From positions 1-64,000 of the forward strand of contig FR893179.1 of the NCBI GenBank assembly GCA_000433355.1: a stretch of DNA of 64,000 nt. The letters are read 5' to 3'. The stretch comes from Alistipes sp. CAG:435 (GTDB taxonomy: Bacteria > Bacteroidota > Bacteroidia > Bacteroidales > UBA932). Positions 44,056-53,122 of this stretch are shown one piece after another. A model generated the notes under the pieces. It was not told the origin of the DNA and searched no databases. It saw only the letters and a program-made list of their open reading frames with translations. Every line of letters starts with the position of its first letter. Position 1 is the stretch's first letter. The translations under genes and the position numbers were made by a program.

Positions 44056-44580
44056 ATGAGCGCACTTTCGATACTGTATATAGTTCTCCCGATCCTTGCT
44101 GTTTCCCTTTGCCATGCGTTAGAGGTGGTGTTTACCGCCAGACGGTGGGCATCACATCATAGCGCTTCCTCGGATGAGGCGCACCAAAGTTTAGTGAATA
44201 TCCTCTTCCGCCTTTCCGGAATGAATATGTCAGCGTTAGTCATTGCCGCTGTTGTTGGTTTCCTTGCTGTTCTCCTCTCAACCACCGCATTGTTCGTAGG
44301 CGGCTTATGGACCGAACGCATCTGGGCGACAATCTTTATGGCATATTCAGTGTGCACCCTGATCAACATCGTGCGCGCTGTAACCCTCAAAGGCTATGTT
44401 CCTGGACTTGTGACCAGCATTATCTCCGTCCCTCTCATCGCGTACGCGGCATATTCCTTATCCCTCGTCTGGCCCTGGTGGGAAATGATGCTCTTCGCCA
44501 TTCTCGGCCTTGTCCTCGCTGTAGCTTGTCATTTCATCGCTCAGCGTATAGGGCGGTATTCAACCACTATTTCTGCATAA
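44056..44580 (+). CDS. Small integral membrane protein of unknown family
   Basis: The 174-residue protein has about five hydrophobic segments: SILYIVLPILAVSLCHALEV, MSALVIAAVVGFLAVLLSTT, IWATIFMAYSVCTLINIVRA, LVTSIISVPLIAYAAYSLSL and MLFAILGLVLAVACHFIAQR. The HALEVVF/ARRW start recalls HXXEE-type membrane proteins, but the match is weak. It converges with the type III res gene and overlaps its end by 14 bp. No function can be given. Confidence 0.65.
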   Translation: MSALSILYIVLPILAVSLCHALEVVFTARRWASHHSASSDEAHQSLVNILFRLSGMNMSALVIAAVVGFLAVLLSTTALFVGGLWTERIWATIFMAYSVCTLINIVRAVTLKGYVPGLVTSIISVPLIAYAAYSLSLVWPWWEMMLFAILGLVLAVACHFIAQRIGRYSTTISA

Positions 44581-47500
44581 CTGTGAGAAGGTCATCGTAG
44601 CTCTTAACACAGTCGTAACGGACATCGGCACCACTCAAGTTATTGAAAAGAGCTCTGGCGCAGTTTATCTTTGCCGTCTCAATCGGCCTGAGTTCCATAG
44701 TGCTCATATCCCCTTTGGTCTCTGCGATGAAGAAAACGTGCTTCACTGTTCCCTCGTTGAACGCTATCGCCCAATCCGGTGAGTAATTTCCGACAGGAGT
44801 CGGAATCTGGAAACCACGTGGAAGCTTCGCATAGACGCAGACCTCAGTGGCCTGGTCAAGTGATCTTGCGAACTTTTTCTCATTGTTGTCGTCAGCGATG
44901 CCGTCAGTGAAGACATAGTCTTGAATGCTCTTTGCCGCCCTGTATGCCTTGCCTACGTCCTGACTGCGTTTCTCTTTTGTGAATATGTCACTGTTGTAGG
45001 TCTCCTCAAGTTTGTCATACTGGATATGCTCCACAATGATTGTCGCCTTCTCCTCCTTTATCAACTTGCTGACCTTGGTGATGAACTCTTCCGGATTGTT
45101 CCGGAACAATGACAGTTTCTTTGGACAGAGACCACGGAGAATCGCCGCGGCGGTCTTTCTGGTCAGTGTGCTCCTCTTTGCGATTTCACCGACAAGATCG
45201 TATGGAACGGTTGATGTGCTGACGGTCGTTATGCTTTTTGTCGTGGTCTGTTCTCCATCGAAACTGTCCACGTCCTTTTGATTTCCAATGGTCATCACGT
45301 ACTTTAGCTCCGAGACGAACAGATTTGAGTCAATTGAGCGTATGGCGTGATCAATAAGTTCCTTACTGTCATAGTGAACGGTATAGACGTACTTATGGTT
45401 AATCAGTTTCCAAAGTTTCTGGAACTCTTTCCTGCCGAAATTGGAATTTAGAGCGTTGTCCGGAGTCTTCGTGGCGTAACCGTTCTCAACCATATTCGTA
45501 AGTTCTACTTTTTCATCGTAGATGGACTGAATCAGTTTGTGTATCTCTTTTTCCACAGGCAGAAGAGCAGGGAACATCGGTTGAAAGGCTCCTTTTTTCT
45601 GATCATCCTTGTATTTCCGGGTGATGTTGTTATTCGCATCAATATACTGGCATCCAAGAAGATATCCGACAATCATCATCGCATCCTGTCCGTTAAGAGT
45701 CTGTTTGCCTCCGTCAGCACGGGTGACAACTTTCCCTTCAAAGAATGTGATGTCCGCTTTTGTCGGCCTTTCACGAAGCGATTCCTTGGTCTCTTTCTGA
45801 AGTCCGCCCACGAAATCCGTGTAACTTTCGTTGGCAATGACGGTCAGTTTGTTAACCTCTTGAATATCCTCACCGAGTTCCTGATAGTCCATCCTGTTAC
45901 CCTGCTGATTCACGCATATACGCAGGCCACGTCCGACTTCCTGTCTCTTGGCTACCGCCGAGTTCGCGTGACGGAGTGTGCAGATCTGGAACACATTTGG
46001 ATTGTCCCATCCTTCACGGAGCGCGGAGTGTGAGAATATGAACCGGCAAGGTTCCTCAAAACTCAACAGCCGCTCCTTGTTCTTAAGGATCAGATCGTAT
46101 GCTGAGATGTCATCGGACATATCACTGCCTCTCTTTGTCTCACTGTCAATGCTGTGCCCGGTCTTCTTGTCAATGGAAAAATAACCTCTGTGCACCTGTG
46201 AGACATCAAAACGCCTAAGATACTGTTGATAAGAATCATCGAAGAGTGAAATGTTCTCATTCAGATAGTTAGTATATTCCTCCTCAAAGATATTCCAGAA
46301 TTTCCCTTTGACTTCCTCACCGGCCTCATTGTAGCTTTTGTAATTCGCCACTTCGTCAAGGAAGAAGAGTGACAGAGTCTTGATTCCTTTGCTGAACAGT
46401 TCCTTTTCCTTCTCAAAGTGTGAGGCTATAGTCTCGCGGATCTGTACTCTTTGCATAGTCTCCTGGCTGCTGTCACCATAGACTTCACCTTTGTGGAGAG
46501 TGACACCATTGGAGAAAGAGACTGAATCATTGTAGGCGTTGATATCGGAAATGGTGAACCCTTCGTATTCGCGAAGCCCTGACACCGCATGTAGGCTGTC
46601 GTGGAGATCAAACTTTCGGGATTCCTTCCTTATTCCGGCCGCTCCTTTGACCTCCAGTTCAATCTTCGCCACCGGCGGCTTGTTCTTCGACAGGATAATG
46701 CTGTCAAGGTACAGGTAGGAACTTGTCCCTTTCAGATTCTTCACCTCGAAGCCTTTCACCTGGATTTTCTTGACAAGTTTCTGTTTGTAGGCATCAAGCG
46801 CGTCAAGAGCGTAGATGCAGTTATGGTTGGTCTTATGCGTAGCGGAATAATACAGTACAAACAATGGCTTGAATCTCCTCAACGCTGTCTGCGTGGCGGT
46901 GCCTTCCATCTTCTGAGGTTCGTCCATAATGATGATCGGCCTGTTGGCGGCGATCACATCAATTGGCTTCCTGCTTCCGAAATCATCTCTTTCAGAATAT
47001 ATGATGCGGCTTTCCTTGTTCTTTGCCCCCTCTTTCAGTGACGACGCGAATGCCTGGGTGTTGATGATCATAACATTGATGCTGGCATCGCTTGAAAAAG
47101 AGTCGAGTTGCTGAAGGTTGGAACTATTATAAATGAAATATCTTGCCTTTTTGCCATAATACTCCATAAAATGATCCTCAAGCATCTTGAAACTCTTGGC
47201 TACACCCTCTCTGATAGCGATGCTCGGCACTACGACAATGAACTTGCTCCAACCGTAACGCCTGTTCAGCTCGAACATCGTTTTGATGTAAACGTATGTC
47301 TTTCCGGTTCCGGTTTCCATTTCTATGTCAAGGCCGACTTTTCCGAGATCGTGCGATAGAGCCTTGGACAGAGGAATACTATTGGATTCCTGAATATTAC
47401 GGATGTTGGCAAGCATATTCTGGTCGGACAGTTCTACGTCGGCGTTTCTGAAGCCGGCATAGTCATCTTCATAAGTGATCCTTCCGGCATCATTCTTTCC

Positions 47501-47611
47501 TAAATCCCTGCGGTATAAGAATCCTCCTTGTGTTGGCTGTCCGGCAAAAACCGCCACTGTGCTTTCCACGGCGTCCGTCTGGTACTGTTGTATCTTGAAG
47601 TTGAATTTCAT
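44567..47611 (-). CDS. Type III restriction enzyme Res subunit
   Basis: The 1014-residue protein is a superfamily 2 helicase-nuclease: FKIQQYQTDAVESTVAVFAG at the start, Walker A in GLDIEMETGTGKTYVYIKTM, DEPQ in RPIIIMDEPQKMEGT, FSHSALREGWDNPNVFQICT and VGRGLRICVNQQGNRMD of the second RecA-like domain. Near the end is the PD...ExK nuclease (TPVGNYSPDWAIAFNEGTVK, HVFFIAETKG). It cuts DNA together with the Mod subunit after recognition of two unmodified sites. It is the last gene of mod, AlbA_2 protein, res, 12 bp after the middle gene. Confidence 0.95.
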   Translation of the reverse strand: MKFNFKIQQYQTDAVESTVAVFAGQPTQGGFLYRRDLGKNDAGRITYEDDYAGFRNADVELSDQNMLANIRNIQESNSIPLSKALSHDLGKVGLDIEMETGTGKTYVYIKTMFELNRRYGWSKFIVVVPSIAIREGVAKSFKMLEDHFMEYYGKKARYFIYNSSNLQQLDSFSSDASINVMIINTQAFASSLKEGAKNKESRIIYSERDDFGSRKPIDVIAANRPIIIMDEPQKMEGTATQTALRRFKPLFVLYYSATHKTNHNCIYALDALDAYKQKLVKKIQVKGFEVKNLKGTSSYLYLDSIILSKNKPPVAKIELEVKGAAGIRKESRKFDLHDSLHAVSGLREYEGFTISDINAYNDSVSFSNGVTLHKGEVYGDSSQETMQRVQIRETIASHFEKEKELFSKGIKTLSLFFLDEVANYKSYNEAGEEVKGKFWNIFEEEYTNYLNENISLFDDSYQQYLRRFDVSQVHRGYFSIDKKTGHSIDSETKRGSDMSDDISAYDLILKNKERLLSFEEPCRFIFSHSALREGWDNPNVFQICTLRHANSAVAKRQEVGRGLRICVNQQGNRMDYQELGEDIQEVNKLTVIANESYTDFVGGLQKETKESLRERPTKADITFFEGKVVTRADGGKQTLNGQDAMMIVGYLLGCQYIDANNNITRKYKDDQKKGAFQPMFPALLPVEKEIHKLIQSIYDEKVELTNMVENGYATKTPDNALNSNFGRKEFQKLWKLINHKYVYTVHYDSKELIDHAIRSIDSNLFVSELKYVMTIGNQKDVDSFDGEQTTTKSITTVSTSTVPYDLVGEIAKRSTLTRKTAAAILRGLCPKKLSLFRNNPEEFITKVSKLIKEEKATIIVEHIQYDKLEETYNSDIFTKEKRSQDVGKAYRAAKSIQDYVFTDGIADDNNEKKFARSLDQATEVCVYAKLPRGFQIPTPVGNYSPDWAIAFNEGTVKHVFFIAETKGDMSTMELRPIETAKINCARALFNNLSGADVRYDCVKSYDDLLTVMQK

Positions 47612-47623
47612 CTTCTTTTCTGA

Positions 47624-49018
47624 TTATTTCAATATAATCCAAATACCTCGTGTTGTCCCTTGGCGTTTCAGTACCCCAGATTCCTGCAAATCTTTAAGTA
47701 TCTCTCTGGCTCTACGGTCACTAATATTTAGTCTATCAGATAATTCCTTTCTGGAAATTGATGGATTTGACTTTATGAGAAATAATAATTGACTATTCAA
47801 ATCAATTTGGATCGCATTTGGATCATTTGGATCATTTGGATCACTTGACACAAGTGGATTCGCTATGAGGCTGACCCTGAACATAAAATCATCCTGTTTG
47901 AAAATAGGATTTGGCCATCCGCCTTCTTCCAATTCCCTATACATTCTGTCAATACCCTCCCCAAACTCACGAATGAATTCATATTCTTTCATAAATGAGG
48001 CAATCTTAGGATTTCGTGAGAAATGAGTTGTCCGCATATTATGCAGCCGGACTCTTCCGGGAAGGATTCCTGGGCTTTCCACCGTGAAATGATTGTCAAA
48101 CAACTTTACTTGAATGTCCGTCCCGAGGATGGAATAGTCTCTATGTGCAACCGCATTCACGATTAGTTCAGTCCAACAAAATTCCGGATATTCGGGTTTT
48201 GTCACGAACAGAGCGTTTGAGGCAAGATAAGTCCTCTCTTTTATTTGCGTCTTTACATAAGCTATGGCAGATTGAGTCATTTCGAGGATCCTTCCTTTGA
48301 ATGTAACGTCTTTGACAACATTCATTTCGCGGCCAACTTTCTCCTCGTTGCCATCATATCTGATAAACCGTATGTGGGCACGTTGAAAGAAACGCTGTGG
48401 ATTCTTGCCGAAGAGGAGGATAGCAGCCCCACTTACTTGTTCTTTCCCATCCTTTACGATAATATAATCTCCATTTGAACGCAAAAATGATAAAGCATCT
48501 CTCTTATAACCAATCCTTTTACAATAACTTGAAACGAAGTCCAAGTCAATATCGTCAACAGTCGCACGAGGAACAGGATAATCTTCAAAGTATTGGACTC
48601 CCTTAGCCAACATTATCTGCATTCTGTCATCGAAGGACAACTTTTTTGATTTGTCACCAACCCTATAGTAAGAATCATCAGCTGTTGTTGAGTGCATAGA
48701 GGAGCTTTGCTCAACATCGAGTATCAGAATATGATTTTCTTTTCCTTCCTTGTCTGTACACGCGATTCTTTGCGGATGCACATTTATGGAAGGTATGCAA
48801 TAATCAAACGGTACACGTAACAAGTCGTTAATATGGGTGCTATACCTATCTATGCCTGACACACTTCCATCGTCTTCAATACCGATAGCAATGGTTCCAC
48901 CATCGGCATTGGCCATTGCAACCATAATGACTGCCAATGCTTTAGGCTCTATTCGTGCACTTTTCCTGTCAAAAGTCTGACCTTCCGGAAGAGTTCTGTA
49001 ATCTTCTATTGTTTTCAT
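47624..49018 (-). CDS. AlbA_2 (Schlafen-like) ATP-binding protein between mod and res
   Basis: The 464-residue protein has an AlbA_2 domain (TLPEGQTFDRKSARIEPKAL, AMANADGGTIAIGIEDDGSV). The HATPase_c_4-like region follows (CWTELIVNAVAHRDYSILGT, then ESPGILPGRVRLHNM, with FGEGIDRMYRELEEGGWPNP), and a winged helix-turn-helix ends the protein (NPSISRKELSDRLNISDRRA). Related proteins are annotated as ATP-binding, RecG-like or putative transcriptional regulators. The spacing of 11-12 bp to mod and res implies one transcript. A DPNDPNDPN stretch is encoded by an in-frame 9-bp tandem repeat. It may modulate, or add another defence layer to, the type III system. Confidence 0.88.
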   Translation of the reverse strand: MKTIEDYRTLPEGQTFDRKSARIEPKALAVIMVAMANADGGTIAIGIEDDGSVSGIDRYSTHINDLLRVPFDYCIPSINVHPQRIACTDKEGKENHILILDVEQSSSMHSTTADDSYYRVGDKSKKLSFDDRMQIMLAKGVQYFEDYPVPRATVDDIDLDFVSSYCKRIGYKRDALSFLRSNGDYIIVKDGKEQVSGAAILLFGKNPQRFFQRAHIRFIRYDGNEEKVGREMNVVKDVTFKGRILEMTQSAIAYVKTQIKERTYLASNALFVTKPEYPEFCWTELIVNAVAHRDYSILGTDIQVKLFDNHFTVESPGILPGRVRLHNMRTTHFSRNPKIASFMKEYEFIREFGEGIDRMYRELEEGGWPNPIFKQDDFMFRVSLIANPLVSSDPNDPNDPNAIQIDLNSQLLFLIKSNPSISRKELSDRLNISDRRAREILKDLQESGVLKRQGTTRGIWIILK

Positions 49019-49029
49019 AATCCGTTAAA

Positions 49030-50943
49030 TTACAAAATTCTTCTGATGGTGTCTTTGCTGTAGGCGTTGAAAATCTGCTCGAAGTTATCTGCGACCTGGT
49101 CGGAGGAGAGGGAACTGTCGCGCATAATGAAATAGAGCGGCTTGCGTTTGGCGACTTCTGTGATCACGGTCTCGTTTACGTTCTCATCGAAGCAGGCGAT
49201 CAAGTAATCATCATTCACGCTGAACACTTCCTTACCGGCAATGGTTTTCCTCTCGATTTTTGCGGAGAGTGGAAGGTTGTACTCAAGCATCACCTGGAAG
49301 AGGAGGTCTTCCGGTGTGCGGTCAGGCTTCACGTTATCATCGAAGAGTGTGGCGGCGGAAGAATCCTCAGGAGTGTAATAGACATCCTGCATATTTGATG
49401 TGTCAAGCTTCAGGACACGGAAACCCACATCGAGGCGTGTCGGTTCGGACTCTTTGTCAAACAATCCATTCTCGGCTTTCTTGGTCGCCAGCTCCTCCAG
49501 AATCTTCTTCCCTGCTCTGCGGATGCGTTCCTTGCCGATTTCGCAGATAGTACCGTAACCCTGATCCTTTTTCTTGTCGCTAACTTTCTCTGGTAGTTGC
49601 ACAAGAATGAATTTTCTGTCAGTACCCTTTTCTAAATTGGTTTTCATCAATGCGTGAGCTGTAGTGGCGCTTCCGGAGAAGAAATCCAGAACTATGGAAT
49701 CATCCTTCAAATTGGCAAGAGTGATCAGACGTTGAAGCAGGCGAACGGGTTTAGGACCATCAAATACTCCTTTGTCTCCAAATAACGACACTACCTCTTG
49801 TGCTCCTTCTTGACTATGCCCTACATCCTTGTAAAACAGGATAGACGTAGGAGCCATCCCGTCAAATTTCAGTTCTGATAAAAAACGTTTTATACGGGGT
49901 GTGTTGTCCCCATTAGGACCGAACCATATTCTGTTATCCTGGAGTCTCTCGAAAAATGCTTTTTTCGAGAGACTCCAGCAGCGTCCTGCTGGAGGCTCTA
50001 TAATTTTTCCTGACGGGGTTGTTATAGGGTAATCGCACGCGGCATTGTATGTCTTAACAGAAATGTCACTTGACATCCACACTCCACGAGGATCATTATC
50101 CGGATTTGAATATCTGGCATTTGCTTCAGCTGTTCTGTCCAAACGGCCAATTACAAAGCTGTCAATATTCCTTGTGAACATTAAGACATAATCGTGGCTG
50201 TTGGATACAAAGCGTGCATCATTCTTTGGAGAGAATGCTCTTTCCCATATCAGTTGCGCGATGAAATTTCTTTCCCCAAACACCTCATCGCAAACCTTCC
50301 GAAGATTCTCCACCTCATTGTCATCAATCGAAATGAATATAACACCGTCCTCTGTCAGCAAATCTCTGGCAACTTTCAGCCTTGGGTAGATCATGTTCAG
50401 CCAGTCCGTGTGGAACCTGCCGTTGCTTTCGGAGTTGACCTCGTAGTTCTGCAGGATCATATTCCCGTCTTCATCGAACATCCCGCTCTTGTCTCTGAAC
50501 TCGCCGGCGGTCTGGCTGAAGTCATCCTCATAGACAAAGTCGTTGCCAGTGTTGTACGGCGGATCGATGTAGATCATCTTGACCTTTCCAAGATAGTCCT
50601 CCCGAAGAAGTTTGAGCACCTCAAGGTTGTCACCCTCAATGTAGAGATTCCCGGTGTTGTCGAAGTCCACGCTGCTCTCTCTGTCCGGCCGGAGAGTCAT
50701 ATTGCTCGGAGTGTTGGCGATCCGCATAGCCTCACGCTTCCCCGGCCATGTGAACTGATACCTCTCCTGGGTCCCCTCGACAATGTCCTTTGACAATTCT
50801 ACCCTAAGTTTGTCAAAATCAATAGCGTGTTCCAGTCTGCCATTTTCCCCAACCCTCTCTGTCAGACAATTCGGAAACAACTTTCCAATTTTCCCAACAT
50901 TGACATCCACGATGTCTTGTGTATGCATTTTTAATCTATCCAT
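49030..50943 (-). CDS. Type III DNA methyltransferase Mod subunit
   Basis: The 637-residue protein is a beta-class amino-methyltransferase. Catalytic DPPY is in VKMIYIDPPYNTGNDFVYED (about residue 126), target-recognition sequence lies in the middle, and the SAM motif is DDSIVLDFFSGSATTAHALM (about 415). It gives the site specificity and protects the DNA. The start is either ATG 50943 or the Met six codons in; a TAAATTTG at 50958-50965 (minus strand) just upstream could be the -7 box, giving a near-leaderless mRNA. Two overlapping perfect inverted repeats lie in the central part (49939-49994). Confidence 0.95.
   Translation of the reverse strand: MDRLKMHTQDIVDVNVGKIGKLFPNCLTERVGENGRLEHAIDFDKLRVELSKDIVEGTQERYQFTWPGKREAMRIANTPSNMTLRPDRESSVDFDNTGNLYIEGDNLEVLKLLREDYLGKVKMIYIDPPYNTGNDFVYEDDFSQTAGEFRDKSGMFDEDGNMILQNYEVNSESNGRFHTDWLNMIYPRLKVARDLLTEDGVIFISIDDNEVENLRKVCDEVFGERNFIAQLIWERAFSPKNDARFVSNSHDYVLMFTRNIDSFVIGRLDRTAEANARYSNPDNDPRGVWMSSDISVKTYNAACDYPITTPSGKIIEPPAGRCWSLSKKAFFERLQDNRIWFGPNGDNTPRIKRFLSELKFDGMAPTSILFYKDVGHSQEGAQEVVSLFGDKGVFDGPKPVRLLQRLITLANLKDDSIVLDFFSGSATTAHALMKTNLEKGTDRKFILVQLPEKVSDKKKDQGYGTICEIGKERIRRAGKKILEELATKKAENGLFDKESEPTRLDVGFRVLKLDTSNMQDVYYTPEDSSAATLFDDNVKPDRTPEDLLFQVMLEYNLPLSAKIERKTIAGKEVFSVNDDYLIACFDENVNETVITEVAKRKPLYFIMRDSSLSSDQVADNFEQIFNAYSKDTIRRIL
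49939..49994. repeat. Overlapping perfect inverted repeats inside mod
   Basis: An 18-bp arm at 49939-49956 (starts CTGGAGTCTC) is exactly complementary to 49961-49978, with a 4-nt loop. The second arm overlaps a further 9-bp inverted repeat, CTCCAGCAG (49973-49981) with CTGCTGGAG (49986-49994), again with a 4-nt loop. The two hairpins share CTCCAG and exclude each other. They lie in the segment coding for PPAGRCWSLSKKAFFERLQD. Confidence 0.85.
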
Positions 50944-51227
50944 AGATTTTTCGATATCAAATTTACCTTAAATATAATAAAATGATTCTGTTTCAGTGTT
51001 ATGTTATTTGATTTTTGATGCTCGGTTTTTTGAGGCTATCGGGTGAAATATCGGTTATATTGCACCCGTAGGGTCAGATATTCGTTGTTTGGGGTGTGAA
51101 GAGTGGCTATTCTCACCCGAGAATATTCCAGAAGGGAATTTTGCTGTAGGAATATGATGTCTTAGCATTGGTCGGACGTGGAACTTCAGAATGTTTTTCG
51201 TAAGTTTACGGAAAATTGTATGAGATA

Positions 51228-53087
51228 ATGAATATCGTGCGTAAGATTTCCGTGATTGTGGCTGCCGCTATCTGCATTGCGGTCACGGCGTGCTCCGTGA
51301 AAACAGTTGAGGTTCCTTTCGATCCTAATGTCGAGGACTACACTCCGATTGTTGTTGAAATCCTGAAGTCACATCCTGAGGGCAATCTTAAAATCCGTTT
51401 CGGAAAAGGGCTATATCCGTTCTACCCGGAGCAGGGGGCGCGGGAGTTCCTGACGCTCTCGAACAACGACAGCGGTGACAAGCGCATAGCCTTCCTGATC
51501 AAGGACATGAGGAATGTCACGATCGAAGGCAACGGCTCCGACTTCATGTTCCACGGGTGCATGGTGCCGTTCGCCGTCAAGGGGTCGTCCAATGTCACCA
51601 TCAAGGGTGTGTCGGTCGATTACGACTATCCTTGGACTTTCGAAGGGACGGTTCTCTCCAGCGATCCGGTCAGCAGAAGCTTCACTGTCAAGGTCTTCCC
51701 GGACACCAAGTACCGTATCGAAGGCGACAGGCTTTTCTTCGGAGGCTATGACTGGGAGTATCCGATGGGGGAGAGCATTCTGTTTGACCCGAAGACCCAC
51801 AGGCCGTTCTTCGACACATGCGCTTACGACCACGGCTATTGGTCCGGTGAGATGGGAGCACGGGAGATAGGTGAAGGCATCATCGAATTCACACGCCTCA
51901 GTGCGAGGGACGTTCCTCCGGTCGGAAGCGTTTGGGACGACAAAGGGCCTACAGGACTTAACAGACGTTTCCCGGCGATGGCAGTGCTGTCATCAAAGAA
52001 TATAAACATAGAGGATGTCCACATCTACCGGAGCGGCGGGATGGGACTGATCGCTGAATATTCAGAGAATATCACGGTGAAAGGTTTCTCGACGGCCGCT
52101 CACGAAGGTTCTCCGAGGATGGTCACCACTTCCGCTGACGCGACCCACTTTGTCAGCTGCAACGGAAAGATTACGATAGAGAACAGCCTGTTTGAGAGTA
52201 TGCTTGACGATGCCGCGAACATCCACGGCATCTACATGCTTGTGGATTCTGTGCTGTCATCTAATACTTTACGGGCTCATTTCGGCCATTTCCAGCAGGT
52301 GGGGGACCAGTTCGCCGACGAGGGTGACGTGATCAGCTTTGTGGACAAGTCCAATCTTCGTCCGGTCGGCTCCGGCAGGATCAGGAGCATCGACAAGTCC
52401 GACCTCAAGGCCTACATCATAGAGACCGATTTCGATCTTGGCGGAGTCGCGGATCCGATGAACATAGCCCTTGAGAACATCTCCAGAGGAGCGGATGTCA
52501 CGATCCGGAACTGCACCGTTCGCTACAACAGGGCCAGAAGCCTTCTGCTCTCGACCTATGGCGACGTGCTTGTGGAGGACTGTGATTTCGCCTCGCAGAT
52601 GTCCGGAATCTGTGTCAGCGGCGACGCCAACTTCTGGTACGAGTCCGGAAGGACAAAGAACATCGTGATTAGAAACAACAAGTTCACGGATCTGGCCATC
52701 GGCGCGAACGGCCCGCAGGCCATCCTCCAGATCGATCCCGAGATCCCGACCAAGACAAGGGGCAACGACTTCCACTACCACAACAGCGTGACTTTCACCG
52801 GCAACATCGTGGAAACCTTTGACAGCCAGATCATCTATGCCAGAAGCGTCGGAACGCTCGACATCTCTGACAACATATTCATTGATTCCAAGTCTTATGC
52901 GCCGCTGTTCCCTGGGCAGCCCGTGATCGACGTGCAGTTCTGCGGCGATGTGACCATCAAAGACAATGATTTCTCAAAGTGGAAGCCGGACGCTGAGATC
53001 AGCATCCACGACTGTGTCAAGGTCGAGAATGACTCCGGCCTTCCTGTAATCGACAAACCGAATCCTTACCGCGAGCGGAATTGGTAA
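51228..53087 (+). CDS. GH110-like alpha-1,3-galactosidase, lipoprotein
   Basis: 619 residues from ATG 51228 (MNIVRKISVIVAAAICIAVT, lipobox Cys at 22). The protein is a right-handed parallel beta-helix with many short repeated strands: NVTIEGNGSDFMFHGCMVPF, NITVKGFSTAAHEGSPRMV, ADATHFVSCNGKITIENSLF, DDAANIHGIYM, IRNCTVRYNRARSLLLSTYG. The D-D-A-x-N-I-H-G pattern and overall length fit GH110 enzymes, which remove terminal alpha-1,3-galactose from blood-group-B-type or linear glycans. It stands alone on the plus strand, without SusCD neighbours. The family call is by motif; activity is inferred. Confidence 0.82.
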   Translation: MNIVRKISVIVAAAICIAVTACSVKTVEVPFDPNVEDYTPIVVEILKSHPEGNLKIRFGKGLYPFYPEQGAREFLTLSNNDSGDKRIAFLIKDMRNVTIEGNGSDFMFHGCMVPFAVKGSSNVTIKGVSVDYDYPWTFEGTVLSSDPVSRSFTVKVFPDTKYRIEGDRLFFGGYDWEYPMGESILFDPKTHRPFFDTCAYDHGYWSGEMGAREIGEGIIEFTRLSARDVPPVGSVWDDKGPTGLNRRFPAMAVLSSKNINIEDVHIYRSGGMGLIAEYSENITVKGFSTAAHEGSPRMVTTSADATHFVSCNGKITIENSLFESMLDDAANIHGIYMLVDSVLSSNTLRAHFGHFQQVGDQFADEGDVISFVDKSNLRPVGSGRIRSIDKSDLKAYIIETDFDLGGVADPMNIALENISRGADVTIRNCTVRYNRARSLLLSTYGDVLVEDCDFASQMSGICVSGDANFWYESGRTKNIVIRNNKFTDLAIGANGPQAILQIDPEIPTKTRGNDFHYHNSVTFTGNIVETFDSQIIYARSVGTLDISDNIFIDSKSYAPLFPGQPVIDVQFCGDVTIKDNDFSKWKPDAEISIHDCVKVENDSGLPVIDKPNPYRERNW

Positions 53088-53122
53088 GGATCCGGTTTCT
53101 ATGTGATGTCCTTTCTCAAAGG

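Noticed and set aside
44056..44580. Membrane partner of the type III system
   Set aside because: Although next to res, it is convergent with it and overlaps only at the 3' ends, so no operon link exists.
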